Assembly (NCBI GenBank): GCA_026692885.1
Contig: JAPLNJ010000850.1
Location: 1 to 31,911 of the forward strand
Source: Planctomycetota bacterium
Lineage (GTDB): Bacteria; Planctomycetota; Planctomycetia; Pirellulales; Pirellulaceae
Reading direction: 5' to 3'
Length of the DNA stretch: 31,911 nucleotides
Below the pieces are notes generated by a model, which made no database searches, was not told the origin of the DNA, and was given only the letters and a program-made list of their open reading frames with translations. Shown one piece after another: positions 1 to 7,803 of this stretch (the first letter of the stretch is position 1; each line of letters opens with the position of its first letter). The position numbers and the translations under genes were made by a program.

Positions 1-81
1 TCTCTGGGATACAACTTTGCGCGGCCCAGCCCGGGCCTCCAGAACCGTTGGGTGCTAGCGACCTGGCTGGCGCCCGAGTGA
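1..81 (+). CDS. 3' end of an unidentified gene (partial)
   Basis: Frame 1 is open from the window edge to a TGA at 79-81 and encodes 26 residues ending in WLATWLAPE-like text (the visible end is TWLAPE). The composition looks like real protein, but the piece is too short to identify. YhaN-like ATPases often follow a metallophosphoesterase gene, but nothing here shows that. Confidence 0.35.
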   Translation, partial: SLGYNFARPSPGLQNRWVLATWLAPE

Positions 82-206
82 CGGGCGATTGAAAATTCTA
101 CAATCGACGTAGCCACGCCAGCAGAGATTTGCTACTGTCCCGCACCTCCCGTAGTTCTTGCAGGAGGCAAGCCACGGACTTGGTGTTCTTATTGAGGAGT
201 TGACCC

Positions 207-3200
207 GTGCAAATCTCCAGCCTGCGCATCGATCGTTTTGGTGTCTGGTCCGATCTGAAACTGACTGCGTTCTCCGACGGTTTGAACGTGATCTACGGTC
301 CGAACGGGTCGGGTAAGACGACGCTGGTGCAGTTCATCCGCACCATGTTGTATGGGTTCGACGACCAAGTCCGTCAACGGTATCAATCCGCCGACTCCCG
401 CAGCCTGGGTGGGTCCTTGACGGTGCAAGGGCGATCCGGCCAGCAGACGCTGCAACGCCACGACACGGGCGATCGGGACGGGCGGCTCGTGGTCGAAGAT
501 GAACACGGTTCCCCGCTGGCCTCGCACCAGGTGCAAGACCTGCTCGGGGCCGTCCTGCCGACGGTCTTTGATCACGTCTTCCTGGCCGGGTTTCACGGTT
601 GGTCGAAGATCGACAGGCTGATCGAAGAGGCTCTAACGCAGGGCTTCGATCTGCTCGGCAATCAGGCCGACCTGCAGAAGTCTACCGACCTGCAGGAGCA
701 GCTGGCGGCCGATCGACGGCTGCTGGCCGAAGTGCCGGTGCCGGAAGTCCCACTGCCCGAACTGCTGAACCGCCGTTATCGGCTCCAGGAAGAGTGGGAA
801 GCGTTGCAGCGGACGCTCCTCGAACAACAGGGCGATCTGGACGGCCGGATGCATAAATTGTCGGTGGAAATCGCGGAGCTGGAAGACGAACTGGAAGAAC
901 TACACCACGAACTGGACGCGGTCGAAACCGACTTGGCGGCACGTCAGACCGAACAAAACTGCCTGGAGGAATCGCTCCGGGAGTTGAAGCAACAACACGA
1001 AAAACTGGCGGGCCAGCGTCGCGAGAAACTGCGTGAACTGGATGCCCAACTCGACCGCTGGCGCGGCGTGTTACGGGACCTAGAAGCCCGGACGCACCGC
1101 TTGCTGGAAGAGCCCGGGGAGGTCGAGGCGTCGCGCGGCAGTGTGGCAGGCGCCCCGCGCCACCTCCTGCGGCGGATGGAGATGCGGCTGGACGAACTGC
1201 AGCGGTCGGTCCTGGCGACCAACGGCGAGGTGCCTGCGGTCGGATGTCAATGCCGCACCCTGCGGGAAACCTTGAGAAACACCTTGCCAGCCCTGCGCGA
1301 GGACATCTACCGGCTGTGCAACGAATTTAGTCATGGGGAGCTTGTCGCACAACGCGTGGAGTGCTCCACCGAACTGGGCCAACTCCGTCGTTGCGAGGCC
1401 GAATTGCGGCAGGCGATCCAGACCTTAACGCGGCGACGGGAAGAACTGCTGGCGGAGACTACGGGGCGCCAACCCGCAAAGCAGGTGGCTTTGGAAGCGT
1501 CCCACGGGCCGCTCTGCCAGTGCGTGGCCCATCCGACGCTGGAAGAGATCCAACCGAGCGCCAGTCCAGTGCCGGAACAGGGCGAGGAACTCCTGGCCAA
1601 ACTCCAGACCGAGGTCTTGCGTCTGAGCCGGCGGCGGCAGGAAGTCCGGGCTGACATCGAATCCCTGGGAGACGAAGTCCGGGAACTGCGTGAGCGCCGT
1701 CACCGGCTGCAGGCAGACGGAACGCGGGATGCGGAGCAGGCAGACGTCCGCAGCCAACAACAGGAATTGGATCGCGCGCTCCAGCAAATCCGCGACAGCG
1801 AGAAGCACCAGCAGTTGGTCGCCGCCGTGGCGCAGGGCGAGACGGAGATCCGACTGCTGGAGGCCAAAGTCCGCGACTCAGCGGTGCTCCGCGAAGCATC
1901 GGATCTGTTGCGACGACTGACAGACGGCGACTTGCAACAGGTCAGCCTGACCCGCGCGCGGGCGGTCTTCGCGCAGAACCGGCAGGGCGATCGGCTGGCC
2001 TACGACCAGCTCAGCTCGGGCGGTCGCGACCAGGTTTATCTCAGCCTGTGTTTGGCCCTGGCCGCCGCCTACGGGCGTCAGGGCACGCATCTGCCGCTAA
2101 TCCTCAGCGACGCCTTCCTGAACATCGACGCCAAAGGGACCACAGCGGCAGCCCTGCTGCTACGCGATTTCGGCCAGCGGGGGCAGCAAGTCCTGCTGTT
2201 CACTCGGCACATCCACGTCGCGGATTTGTTCCGCTCGCAGGGCGTCTCCGTGCGGCAACTGCCAGCGGTGACCCCACGCGAAATGGTCGTCGAGACCGCC
2301 TCGGCGCCCGAATTGAGCGAGCAGCAGCGTACCGAGATCAACAACGTCTTGAACGCCATCGCGGCGGAAATCGTGACGCCCCACGAGCCGGTCGACCAGC
2401 AGGCCTGGAGTTCCGAGGAATTCCCTGGCGAACTGACGGACCGCGTACGGTTGAAGAAGACCGTGGAACCGAGCGTCCCGGCGGTCGTGCTGGACGATGA
2501 ACTGGCCTCCGAGTATTTCCTGCTGGAAAGCAGCCCCATCCAAGACGCGCCGTCAATCGATTCGGCGACCGCCGAACGCCTGCGCAAGATCGGCGTCTTG
2601 CAGGTGCGGGATCTGTTGCGTCTGAAGCCCGCTGAGGCCGCAGCCCAACTCCGCTATGCCGGCATCACGGCCGCCATGATTGAACGTTGGCAGGCGGAGG
2701 CCGCCCTCACCTGCCGAGTGGCCCAACTGAGGCCGTACGACGCGCGGATTCTGGTCGCTTGTGGGATCACCGCTGCCGATCAACTGGCCCAGATCGAAGC
2801 CGAGGAGTTGTTGCGGCGCGTCGAGACCTTCTCGGCCACCAGCCTGGGACAGGTCCTGCTGCGGGCCGGCAACCGGTACGAGTTATCGCGTTTGACGGAT
2901 TGGATTCGCACGGCCCGCCGCCTGCATCCCGGACGTCACGCGCACCGCGAATCGACGCCACCCCGGCCGCAGACCACCGACGCCTCGCGACCGCGTTCCC
3001 CGCGTTCCAATCGCGACTCGCTGAGCCGATCCCGTCAGCCCGACCGGGAACGCGACGCGCTGTCTCCGCGACCGCAGACTCGGCCGGAAACCACGCCGGT
3101 GGTCCTGAAGATGGAACCCGTCGCCACCGACGGGCGATTCCATCTGGAACCCACCGATGCCGTAGAAGCCGCCCCTTCCATCGGGCCGCGACTGGCCGAG

Positions 3201-3569
3201 CGTTTCACGAAGATCGGCATCCCGACCGTCGCCGATTTCTTACGAGCGGATGCCGAACAGGCTGCTCAGCGTCTGGGCCACCGCCGCGTGACGGTCGACG
3301 TGATCCGGCAATGGCAACAGCAGACGACACTGGTCTGCCGCATTCCGGAGCTGCGCGGCCACGACGCGCAGATTCTGGTCGCCTGCGGCGTCACCGAGCC
3401 GGAGCAACTGGCCAAGCTGGACCCTGCCGAGCTGTGGAAAAAAGTGCAGCCGTTCGCGGACAGCACGGAAGGCAAACGCATCATCCGCGGTAGCCCCGCG
3501 CCGGACGTGGAAGAAGTCGGCAACTGGATCCGCTGGGCCGCCCAAGCCCGCACGCTGCGCGCTGCCTAA
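207..3569 (+). CDS. SMC/YhaN-like AAA ATPase with two C-terminal DUF4332 domains
   Basis: This is a 1120-residue ATPase of the SbcC/RecF/YhaN type, probably acting on DNA ends or structure. The N-terminus has the fold start QISSLRIDRFG and a Walker A GPNGSGKTTL (Lys37). Long Glu/Gln/Arg-rich coiled coils fill roughly residues 190-300 and 460-570. The ABC signature LSSGGRDQ lies near residue 602 and the Walker B region LILSDAFLNID near 630, followed by a switch-like LLFTRHIHVADLF. In relatives the Walker B usually reads DD or DE, so the Ser-Asp here is a deviation. The C-terminal third carries two copies of a helix-hairpin-helix DUF4332-like domain (about 780-905 and 985-1115) joined by an Arg/Ser/Pro-rich linker. 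Both copies share ILVACGxT. The GTG start at 207 is chosen because GAGGAG sits 8-13 bases upstream. The Walker A, signature and domain order are clear; the biological role is not. Confidence 0.85.
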   Translation: MQISSLRIDRFGVWSDLKLTAFSDGLNVIYGPNGSGKTTLVQFIRTMLYGFDDQVRQRYQSADSRSLGGSLTVQGRSGQQTLQRHDTGDRDGRLVVEDEHGSPLASHQVQDLLGAVLPTVFDHVFLAGFHGWSKIDRLIEEALTQGFDLLGNQADLQKSTDLQEQLAADRRLLAEVPVPEVPLPELLNRRYRLQEEWEALQRTLLEQQGDLDGRMHKLSVEIAELEDELEELHHELDAVETDLAARQTEQNCLEESLRELKQQHEKLAGQRREKLRELDAQLDRWRGVLRDLEARTHRLLEEPGEVEASRGSVAGAPRHLLRRMEMRLDELQRSVLATNGEVPAVGCQCRTLRETLRNTLPALREDIYRLCNEFSHGELVAQRVECSTELGQLRRCEAELRQAIQTLTRRREELLAETTGRQPAKQVALEASHGPLCQCVAHPTLEEIQPSASPVPEQGEELLAKLQTEVLRLSRRRQEVRADIESLGDEVRELRERRHRLQADGTRDAEQADVRSQQQELDRALQQIRDSEKHQQLVAAVAQGETEIRLLEAKVRDSAVLREASDLLRRLTDGDLQQVSLTRARAVFAQNRQGDRLAYDQLSSGGRDQVYLSLCLALAAAYGRQGTHLPLILSDAFLNIDAKGTTAAALLLRDFGQRGQQVLLFTRHIHVADLFRSQGVSVRQLPAVTPREMVVETASAPELSEQQRTEINNVLNAIAAEIVTPHEPVDQQAWSSEEFPGELTDRVRLKKTVEPSVPAVVLDDELASEYFLLESSPIQDAPSIDSATAERLRKIGVLQVRDLLRLKPAEAAAQLRYAGITAAMIERWQAEAALTCRVAQLRPYDARILVACGITAADQLAQIEAEELLRRVETFSATSLGQVLLRAGNRYELSRLTDWIRTARRLHPGRHAHRESTPPRPQTTDASRPRSPRSNRDSLSRSRQPDRERDALSPRPQTRPETTPVVLKMEPVATDGRFHLEPTDAVEAAPSIGPRLAERFTKIGIPTVADFLRADAEQAAQRLGHRRVTVDVIRQWQQQTTLVCRIPELRGHDAQILVACGVTEPEQLAKLDPAELWKKVQPFADSTEGKRIIRGSPAPDVEEVGNWIRWAAQARTLRAA

Positions 3570-4381
3570 TACGGCAGATTGTGTCCTTGGGACACGAGTG
3601 CTTTGTCAGCATGATGCAGCAGGTCAATCGGCTCGAGGCCAGTCTGCAGATTTCGGCCGAGGCCGTAAACTAATGCCGGGCAGTTTGCTCCGAGCCGCGT
3701 TTTCGGGCCAACTTTGAATCGGCGTGGTCGTCGCGACGCCTACCGCGAAGCGGTTCCACAACACAGCCCAGGGTCGCGCAGCGCACCCTGGGTCGGCAGC
3801 GCCCCACCACCCGCCAAACCCCGACGGGGTTGCACAACGGGCAAACGTCTTATTGAGTCCTAGGTTGCCAATGGAAGACGAGAGAACGTGGATGGGGAGG
3901 GCGACGCTCCCGCGGAGCCGTGGGCCGTCCCCGACGGCCCGCTCCGGCTCGGCAGGAGCCTCGCCCTCCCATGCAATTGACAACCTAGGACTCAGTAGTT
4001 GGATAGGGGGCCTTGATCGTAACGTTGCGAAATGCGAGCAGCTACGGTTCAGCGTATGGGATGCCCCCGGCTTGCCCCTCATCGTTATACACAAGTCTTT
4101 CGCCCCGATAGGGGCAGCCACATAACAGCTCAGGCAGAGCGGAGCGGCGTTGGCCGTCTTGCGGTCGTTGGGGTAGGGCCGCTGAGGCAATCACCATAAC
4201 CCATCCGAGCTCACCGCGAAGAAGCGTCCGAGATGATTGCACCGCCGGAATTTAGCCGCTAGACTGACCGCTGTTCTTAGTGCGTGATATGCTGCCGAAG
4301 TCGCTGCGGCAATGAATTACGATGGTAGTCGTCCGGCGGCAGAATTATATGGTTAGCTGCGAAACCTCGTAGCGAGAGGTC
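3570..4381. other. Repeat-rich intergenic spacer
   Basis: No convincing gene lies in this 812-base gap. It holds a short hairpin GTGTCC-TTG-GGACAC (3581-3595) just after the ATPase stop that may end transcription, although no T-run follows. A second hairpin, CCCAGGGT/ACCCTGGG, lies at 3767-3774 and 3785-3792. The family A repeat is at 3854-3994. The bases from 4000 to 4200 resemble further planctomycete intergenic repeat text but have no second copy in this window. Confidence 0.6.
3854..3994. repeat. Family A palindromic element, copy 1
   Basis: This is a 141-bp element bounded by the inverted repeat TGAGTCCTAGGTTG / CAACCTAGGACTCA. Its core is itself an imperfect palindrome (GGGAGGGCGACGCTCC ... 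GGAGCCTCGCCCTCCC). The reverse strand translates to the WEGEAPAEP text seen in many spurious planctomycete ORFs. The inner part of the right arm has diverged (CAATTGA instead of CCATTGG). Other copies are at 16575-16694 and 31734-31876. No transposase is inside, so it is MITE- or REP-like. Confidence 0.9.
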
Positions 4382-4855
4382 ATGTTCGGTCACACCCCAA
4401 GACTCACCTGGAACCCTAACGCGGACGGCACGATTCGATCCGTGTGCGAGGCTGTGGAGATCGCCAAAGCCCATGGAGTTGTTGTTCCCGAGTATGCCGC
4501 CTTTTTCGTCGACGAACTGGGCTGGCTCGATGAACACACCACTGCCCGCGGTCCTAAAGTCACCAAGGCACCTGGCGGCATCGTTGTCTGGGAGGATCTC
4601 CTCAACAAATTCGGGCAGGTGCCATTCATCATCCGTCGTGAGATACTGGAAAGTGACGAAGCTGTCGTAGCTGTTATGGCTCACGAGATGCACGAATTGA
4701 ATGGGTTGCTCCCACTGCTCCGACGAGGACAACTTACGATCGAACACTTCGAGGGCTACACGTCACCGACGAATCCCGGCAATCTACACAGCGAGGCGTG
4801 GGACGTTGCTGACAAATTGGTCGAAAAAATGCGGAGGAAATACAATGATTCCTGA
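4382..4855 (+). CDS. Putative metal-binding effector-like protein (HEMHE motif)
   Basis: This 157-residue soluble protein has no signal peptide or membrane segment. The most striking feature is AHEMHEL at residues 100-106 (His101, Glu102, His104, Glu105), in a setting of acidic helix before and basic helix after, which looks like a metal site. From memory, similar sequences occur as the last domain of large RHS-type polymorphic toxins in planctomycetes; that is an unchecked inference. An in-frame stop lies 12 bases before the ATG, and the only SD-like sequence (GAGAGG) is only about two bases from the ATG, poor spacing that fits a domain cut out of a larger gene. The stop overlaps the start of the next gene by 11 bases, so the two are translated together. 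The base composition is visibly less GC-rich than the flanking genes. The function is unproven. Confidence 0.6.
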   Translation: MFGHTPRLTWNPNADGTIRSVCEAVEIAKAHGVVVPEYAAFFVDELGWLDEHTTARGPKVTKAPGGIVVWEDLLNKFGQVPFIIRREILESDEAVVAVMAHEMHELNGLLPLLRRGQLTIEHFEGYTSPTNPGNLHSEAWDVADKLVEKMRRKYNDS

Positions 4856-5120
4856 ACTTGTCAAGATGTACGAGGAGGGGGCGATTACTGCACATCACTT
4901 GGCCGTGCAATGCCTGCATGTGCTCGATCCTGCTGAACCAGACCTCGTCCTTGCACAGCTCCCGGATGACATATTGGCTGCCATCCAGGACTTTGCTGAG
5001 GGCTACGATCCTAAAGGCATGAAAACAAACTATGGTGTTATTCCGGCACAAGACCAAGTCATTGCGGCAACGAAATGGATTCGCGAAGCGAATGCCAACC
5101 TCGCGCCGTCACAGCGATAG
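4845..5120 (+). CDS. Small partner protein of the HEMHE gene (unknown function)
   Basis: The protein has 91 residues, begins MIPELVKMYEEG, and is predicted mostly helical and soluble. I do not recognise a named family; I recall similar sub-100-residue hypotheticals in planctomycetes. The ATG at 4845 is preferred over upstream in-frame starts because GCGGAGGAA lies just before it and because it gives the usual 11-base overlap with the preceding gene. Size and coupling fit an immunity or antitoxin-like partner, or a scaffold protein, but no sequence feature decides between them. Confidence 0.65.
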   Translation: MIPELVKMYEEGAITAHHLAVQCLHVLDPAEPDLVLAQLPDDILAAIQDFAEGYDPKGMKTNYGVIPAQDQVIAATKWIREANANLAPSQR

Positions 5121-5225
5121 CTTTAATTCTCATCGGCAAACGCAGCCAACGGATGGACCTGAGCGGCGGTCTCTCGGTCCTTGATTCTGGGGACGGCGGT
5201 TCAAGGAGCAAAAAAAGGAGTGATG

Positions 5226-7217
5226 CTACCGCTGCAATCGGATGGCGCAGCCGCCGTACGGGGCCAGATTCAGCTCAAATGATTCGCCCGCTTGCAGCCG
5301 CACTTCGCGTGAGGCAAAACTCCGCGGTTCATTGCCGTCGCCGATCAGGATTCCCGCAAATTTTCCCGCGCCCAGAAATCCCAGCGGCAGGGACAGACGC
5401 AGCGGCTCCTTCTGGCCGTTGAGCGCGCCCAGATACCAGACGTCACCCTTGCGCCGGGCCAGCACGACAGACCGGCCGGGATGACCTGCCAAGTAGCGCG
5501 TTTCGTCCCAAGTGACCGGCAGCTCCCGCAGGAACGTCTTGGGCGCGTCCGGTAGTTGGCGGTAAGCGCTCACGCGGTCAGCAAAGTGCAGCAAGGCCGA
5601 CTCGAACACCACCGCCAGCGCCAGCTCGTGAGCATTCGTCGTGAGGTGCGGGTACTTGTCGTCCGTAAACGCGCAGGGCGTGTAGTCCATCGGCCCAACC
5701 ACGTTTCGCGTGAACGGGACAATCGTGTTGTACCGCGGTGCTTCGACCGGAAAGTCGGCGGCGAAGGTATAGTTCTCTTCGCCCCGGACGCCCTCCATGC
5801 TCATCAGATGCGGCCAAGTCCGCTCCCACCCGCGCGGCAGGGTGCAGCCGTGGAAGTTCACCATAATCTGAGCCTCGGCCGCATCCCGCAGAATGTCGTG
5901 GTACAGGGCCATGATCTCCTGCTTGTCGCTCTGGAAGAAGTCGACCTTGACCCCGCGGATGCCCCACTTGCGCAACAGCTCGAATTCGAACTTACGCAGT
6001 TCCGGAGACTGTAGGCAGCCGCGGGGTTTCTCCGAGACGATATTGTGCTCGCCGCCCGAGTTGTACCAGAGAAACAGCCCCACGCCCTTGGCCTTGGCGT
6101 AGTCGGCCAACTCGCGGACGTTCCCGTGGTCCATCAGCGTCCAGTTGGCATCGACCAGGAAGTACTCCCAGCCCATCTCGGCGGCCAGATCGACAAACTC
6201 GCGCAGCTGGCGATAGTCGCGGGGGCTGTCGTGGTCCGACCACCAACTCCAGGCCACCCGGCCCGGCTTGATCCACGAGACATCGGCGATTCGCGACGGC
6301 GGATTCAGGTCGGTCACCAGGGTCGACTCGACAATCCCGGCCAACGATTCGCCGACCAGCACCACTCGCCATGGCATAGCCCAGGGGAGTTTCGCACTCG
6401 GCTGAACGTTGCCGTGGCCCCAACCTTCCTCCGGGCCCGGGAAGCGGATGCGGTACACGCCACCCGGCGCTGCCTGAGCCAAGCGGCAACCGCAATAGGT
6501 GCCGTCCACTGCCGCCTCGGTCAACATCACCCAACGGCTCTGCCGAGCCACCTGGAACAAGGCCGGAAAGCCCCAGCCCGTGGGTTTGGGCGAGTTGGTC
6601 CCGATCGGAATGCCGTCCAGGTAATTGGCTTCGTAGGCCGGGGAGTATTGGGTGGATTCCTGGTAGGGTGTCATCCAGGCCCGGCCCTCGGCCGGTAGGC
6701 GAAAGCCGGTCGACTCGCTGGTCACCGTGACCACAGCGGGGCTGCTACCGGGAAAGCGGTATCGGAAAGCGACGCCGTCGTTGGCCACGCGCAGCACGAC
6801 CTCCAGCGGCGTCTGCTGAGCGTTTGCAAATCGCCACGACTGCTCCTGAGCGAGGCTGTGGCACACGCTGCGTTTTCCGTGCGGCAGGGGATAGGTTTCA
6901 TCGATGGTCGTCACCTGGCTGCAACTCTGGAACGATAGCCCATCGACGCATGAATCGTCGCTGCGCACGATGCCCAGCGGCGACCACGGCAGCACTTCCA
7001 CCCGTCGATCTGGCGGGCCGTGCTCGATCCGGTAGTACAGCCGCACCTTGTCCGCCGGGTACTCGGCCACTTGCTGCGGCGCGAACAGCGCCAGGGTGGC
7101 CACCAGCTTGCCGTCGGGAGCAGCGAGCGTCCACTGGGTTTCCACGGCGCGGGCGGCAGAAACGCTGCCCCAGCAAGACAGAATCAAGAGAGTCGTCGAA
7201 CTCAGAACAGATCTCAT
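5226..7217 (-). CDS. GH97-family alpha-glycosidase, probably retaining (alpha-galactosidase-like), exported
   Basis: This 663-residue enzyme of glycoside hydrolase family 97 removes alpha-linked galactose or glucose from glycans. A signal peptide is evident (hydrophobic segment about 6-20, likely cleavage after ARA at 24), so it acts in the periplasm or outside. An N-terminal beta-sandwich domain runs to about residue 300, then a TIM barrel (WSWWSDHDSPRDY, LVDANW, LFLWYNSGGEHN) and a C-terminal beta domain. GVKVDFF places an Asp at 426 where retaining GH97 enzymes have their nucleophile, and SMEGVRGEE gives Glu475 as the probable acid/base; inverting GH97 alpha-glucosidases lack that Asp. The start is supported by AAGGAG upstream. 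It lies about 590 bases downstream of the GH106-like gene on the same strand, suggesting a shared glycan target. Confidence 0.88.
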   Translation of the reverse strand: MRSVLSSTTLLILSCWGSVSAARAVETQWTLAAPDGKLVATLALFAPQQVAEYPADKVRLYYRIEHGPPDRRVEVLPWSPLGIVRSDDSCVDGLSFQSCSQVTTIDETYPLPHGKRSVCHSLAQEQSWRFANAQQTPLEVVLRVANDGVAFRYRFPGSSPAVVTVTSESTGFRLPAEGRAWMTPYQESTQYSPAYEANYLDGIPIGTNSPKPTGWGFPALFQVARQSRWVMLTEAAVDGTYCGCRLAQAAPGGVYRIRFPGPEEGWGHGNVQPSAKLPWAMPWRVVLVGESLAGIVESTLVTDLNPPSRIADVSWIKPGRVAWSWWSDHDSPRDYRQLREFVDLAAEMGWEYFLVDANWTLMDHGNVRELADYAKAKGVGLFLWYNSGGEHNIVSEKPRGCLQSPELRKFEFELLRKWGIRGVKVDFFQSDKQEIMALYHDILRDAAEAQIMVNFHGCTLPRGWERTWPHLMSMEGVRGEENYTFAADFPVEAPRYNTIVPFTRNVVGPMDYTPCAFTDDKYPHLTTNAHELALAVVFESALLHFADRVSAYRQLPDAPKTFLRELPVTWDETRYLAGHPGRSVVLARRKGDVWYLGALNGQKEPLRLSLPLGFLGAGKFAGILIGDGNEPRSFASREVRLQAGESFELNLAPYGGCAIRLQR

Positions 7218-7398
7218 CTGGTTGGCTCCTTAGGGTCACAGGTTGTGTGATACACGTAGGTTGCAGGGCAGCCTTTCCAGGCTGACGCTCGCTTCATGTC
7301 AGGCTGGAAAGCCTGACCCATTTGGTTGCGGCCGGGCCGCATTAGAAATGGTCGATCAACAGTTGTCGGCGTTAAGGCGTTAAGGTAAACCACTCACC

Positions 7399-7530
7399 CA
7401 ACGCCGTTAGGAATTCTGACGCAGGCAAGAACCGGCACGTACGTCGTAGCCGAAGTCGCCAGACTTCGGGGATTCGCGTCAAACACCCGAAATCTGGCGA
7501 ATTCGGCTACCAAAATCCTCAACGGCGTTG
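7399..7530. repeat. Family B palindromic element, copy 1 (132 bp)
   Basis: The ends are inverted repeats of roughly 20 bases (CAACGCCGTTAGGAATT ... AAAATCCTCAACGGCGTTG). Inside is a 25-bp inverted repeat at 7446-7470 and 7486-7510 with 23 of 25 positions matching. A second copy of exactly the same length lies at 24434-24565, about 17 kb away. The element is non-coding and MITE-like. Confidence 0.85.
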
Positions 7531-7614
7531 CCCCTCACCCCCATCCTGGTCCGCGCAAAACAGTGTCGCGAGGCAGGCGAGAGTTTGTTTCACTTCTGTT
7601 CAGCCCACAGACAT

Positions 7615-7709
7615 GGGTCAGTCCTTCAAATTTCAGTTTTTGCGGCACTTGGGCAACGAGGGGTGGAAAGTCTCGCCGCCGCAAAAACTGAAATTTGAAC
7701 GACTGACCC
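7615..7709. repeat. Family C stem-loop, copy 1
   Basis: Two 32-base arms (7615-7646 and 7678-7709) are inverted copies with a single mismatch, separated by a 31-base loop. Each arm has the pattern GGGTC, a variable stretch, then TTCAAATTTCAGTTTTTGCGG. A related stem-loop is at 30741-30838. The shape resembles REP/REPIN elements moved by RAYT-type transposases; none is present here. Confidence 0.85.
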
Positions 7710-7803
7710 TGGCCGCTGTTTCCGCCCAGTTTTGCGAGGCCCACCCTCATCCCCTATTCCTGGAGTATCAGGGCGAGGGGAGCTAGGCGTCCGAGCTCGG
7801 GAG

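Larger units (their letters stand above)
7218..7803. other. Intergenic spacer carrying three structured repeats
   Basis: No gene is visible. Besides the family B (7399-7530) and family C (7615-7709) elements, an inverted repeat lies at about 7267-7320, where CAGCCTTTCCAGGCTGAC faces GTCAGGCTGGAAAGCCTG. Transcription from the GH106-like gene into the GH97 gene would have to cross all three hairpins, so the two genes are probably not one simple operon. Confidence 0.6.

Noticed and set aside
3581..3673. A GTG-initiated 30-codon frame just after the SMC-like ATPase gene.
   Set aside because: It looks faintly protein-like (MMQQVNRLEASLQ), but its start lies in a hairpin, there is no ribosome site, and nothing recognisable is encoded.
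3624..4190. Long minus-strand frame containing [11 protein letters not shown].
   Set aside because: It is the translation of the family A repeat and adjoining repeat text, a typical spurious ORF in planctomycete genomes.
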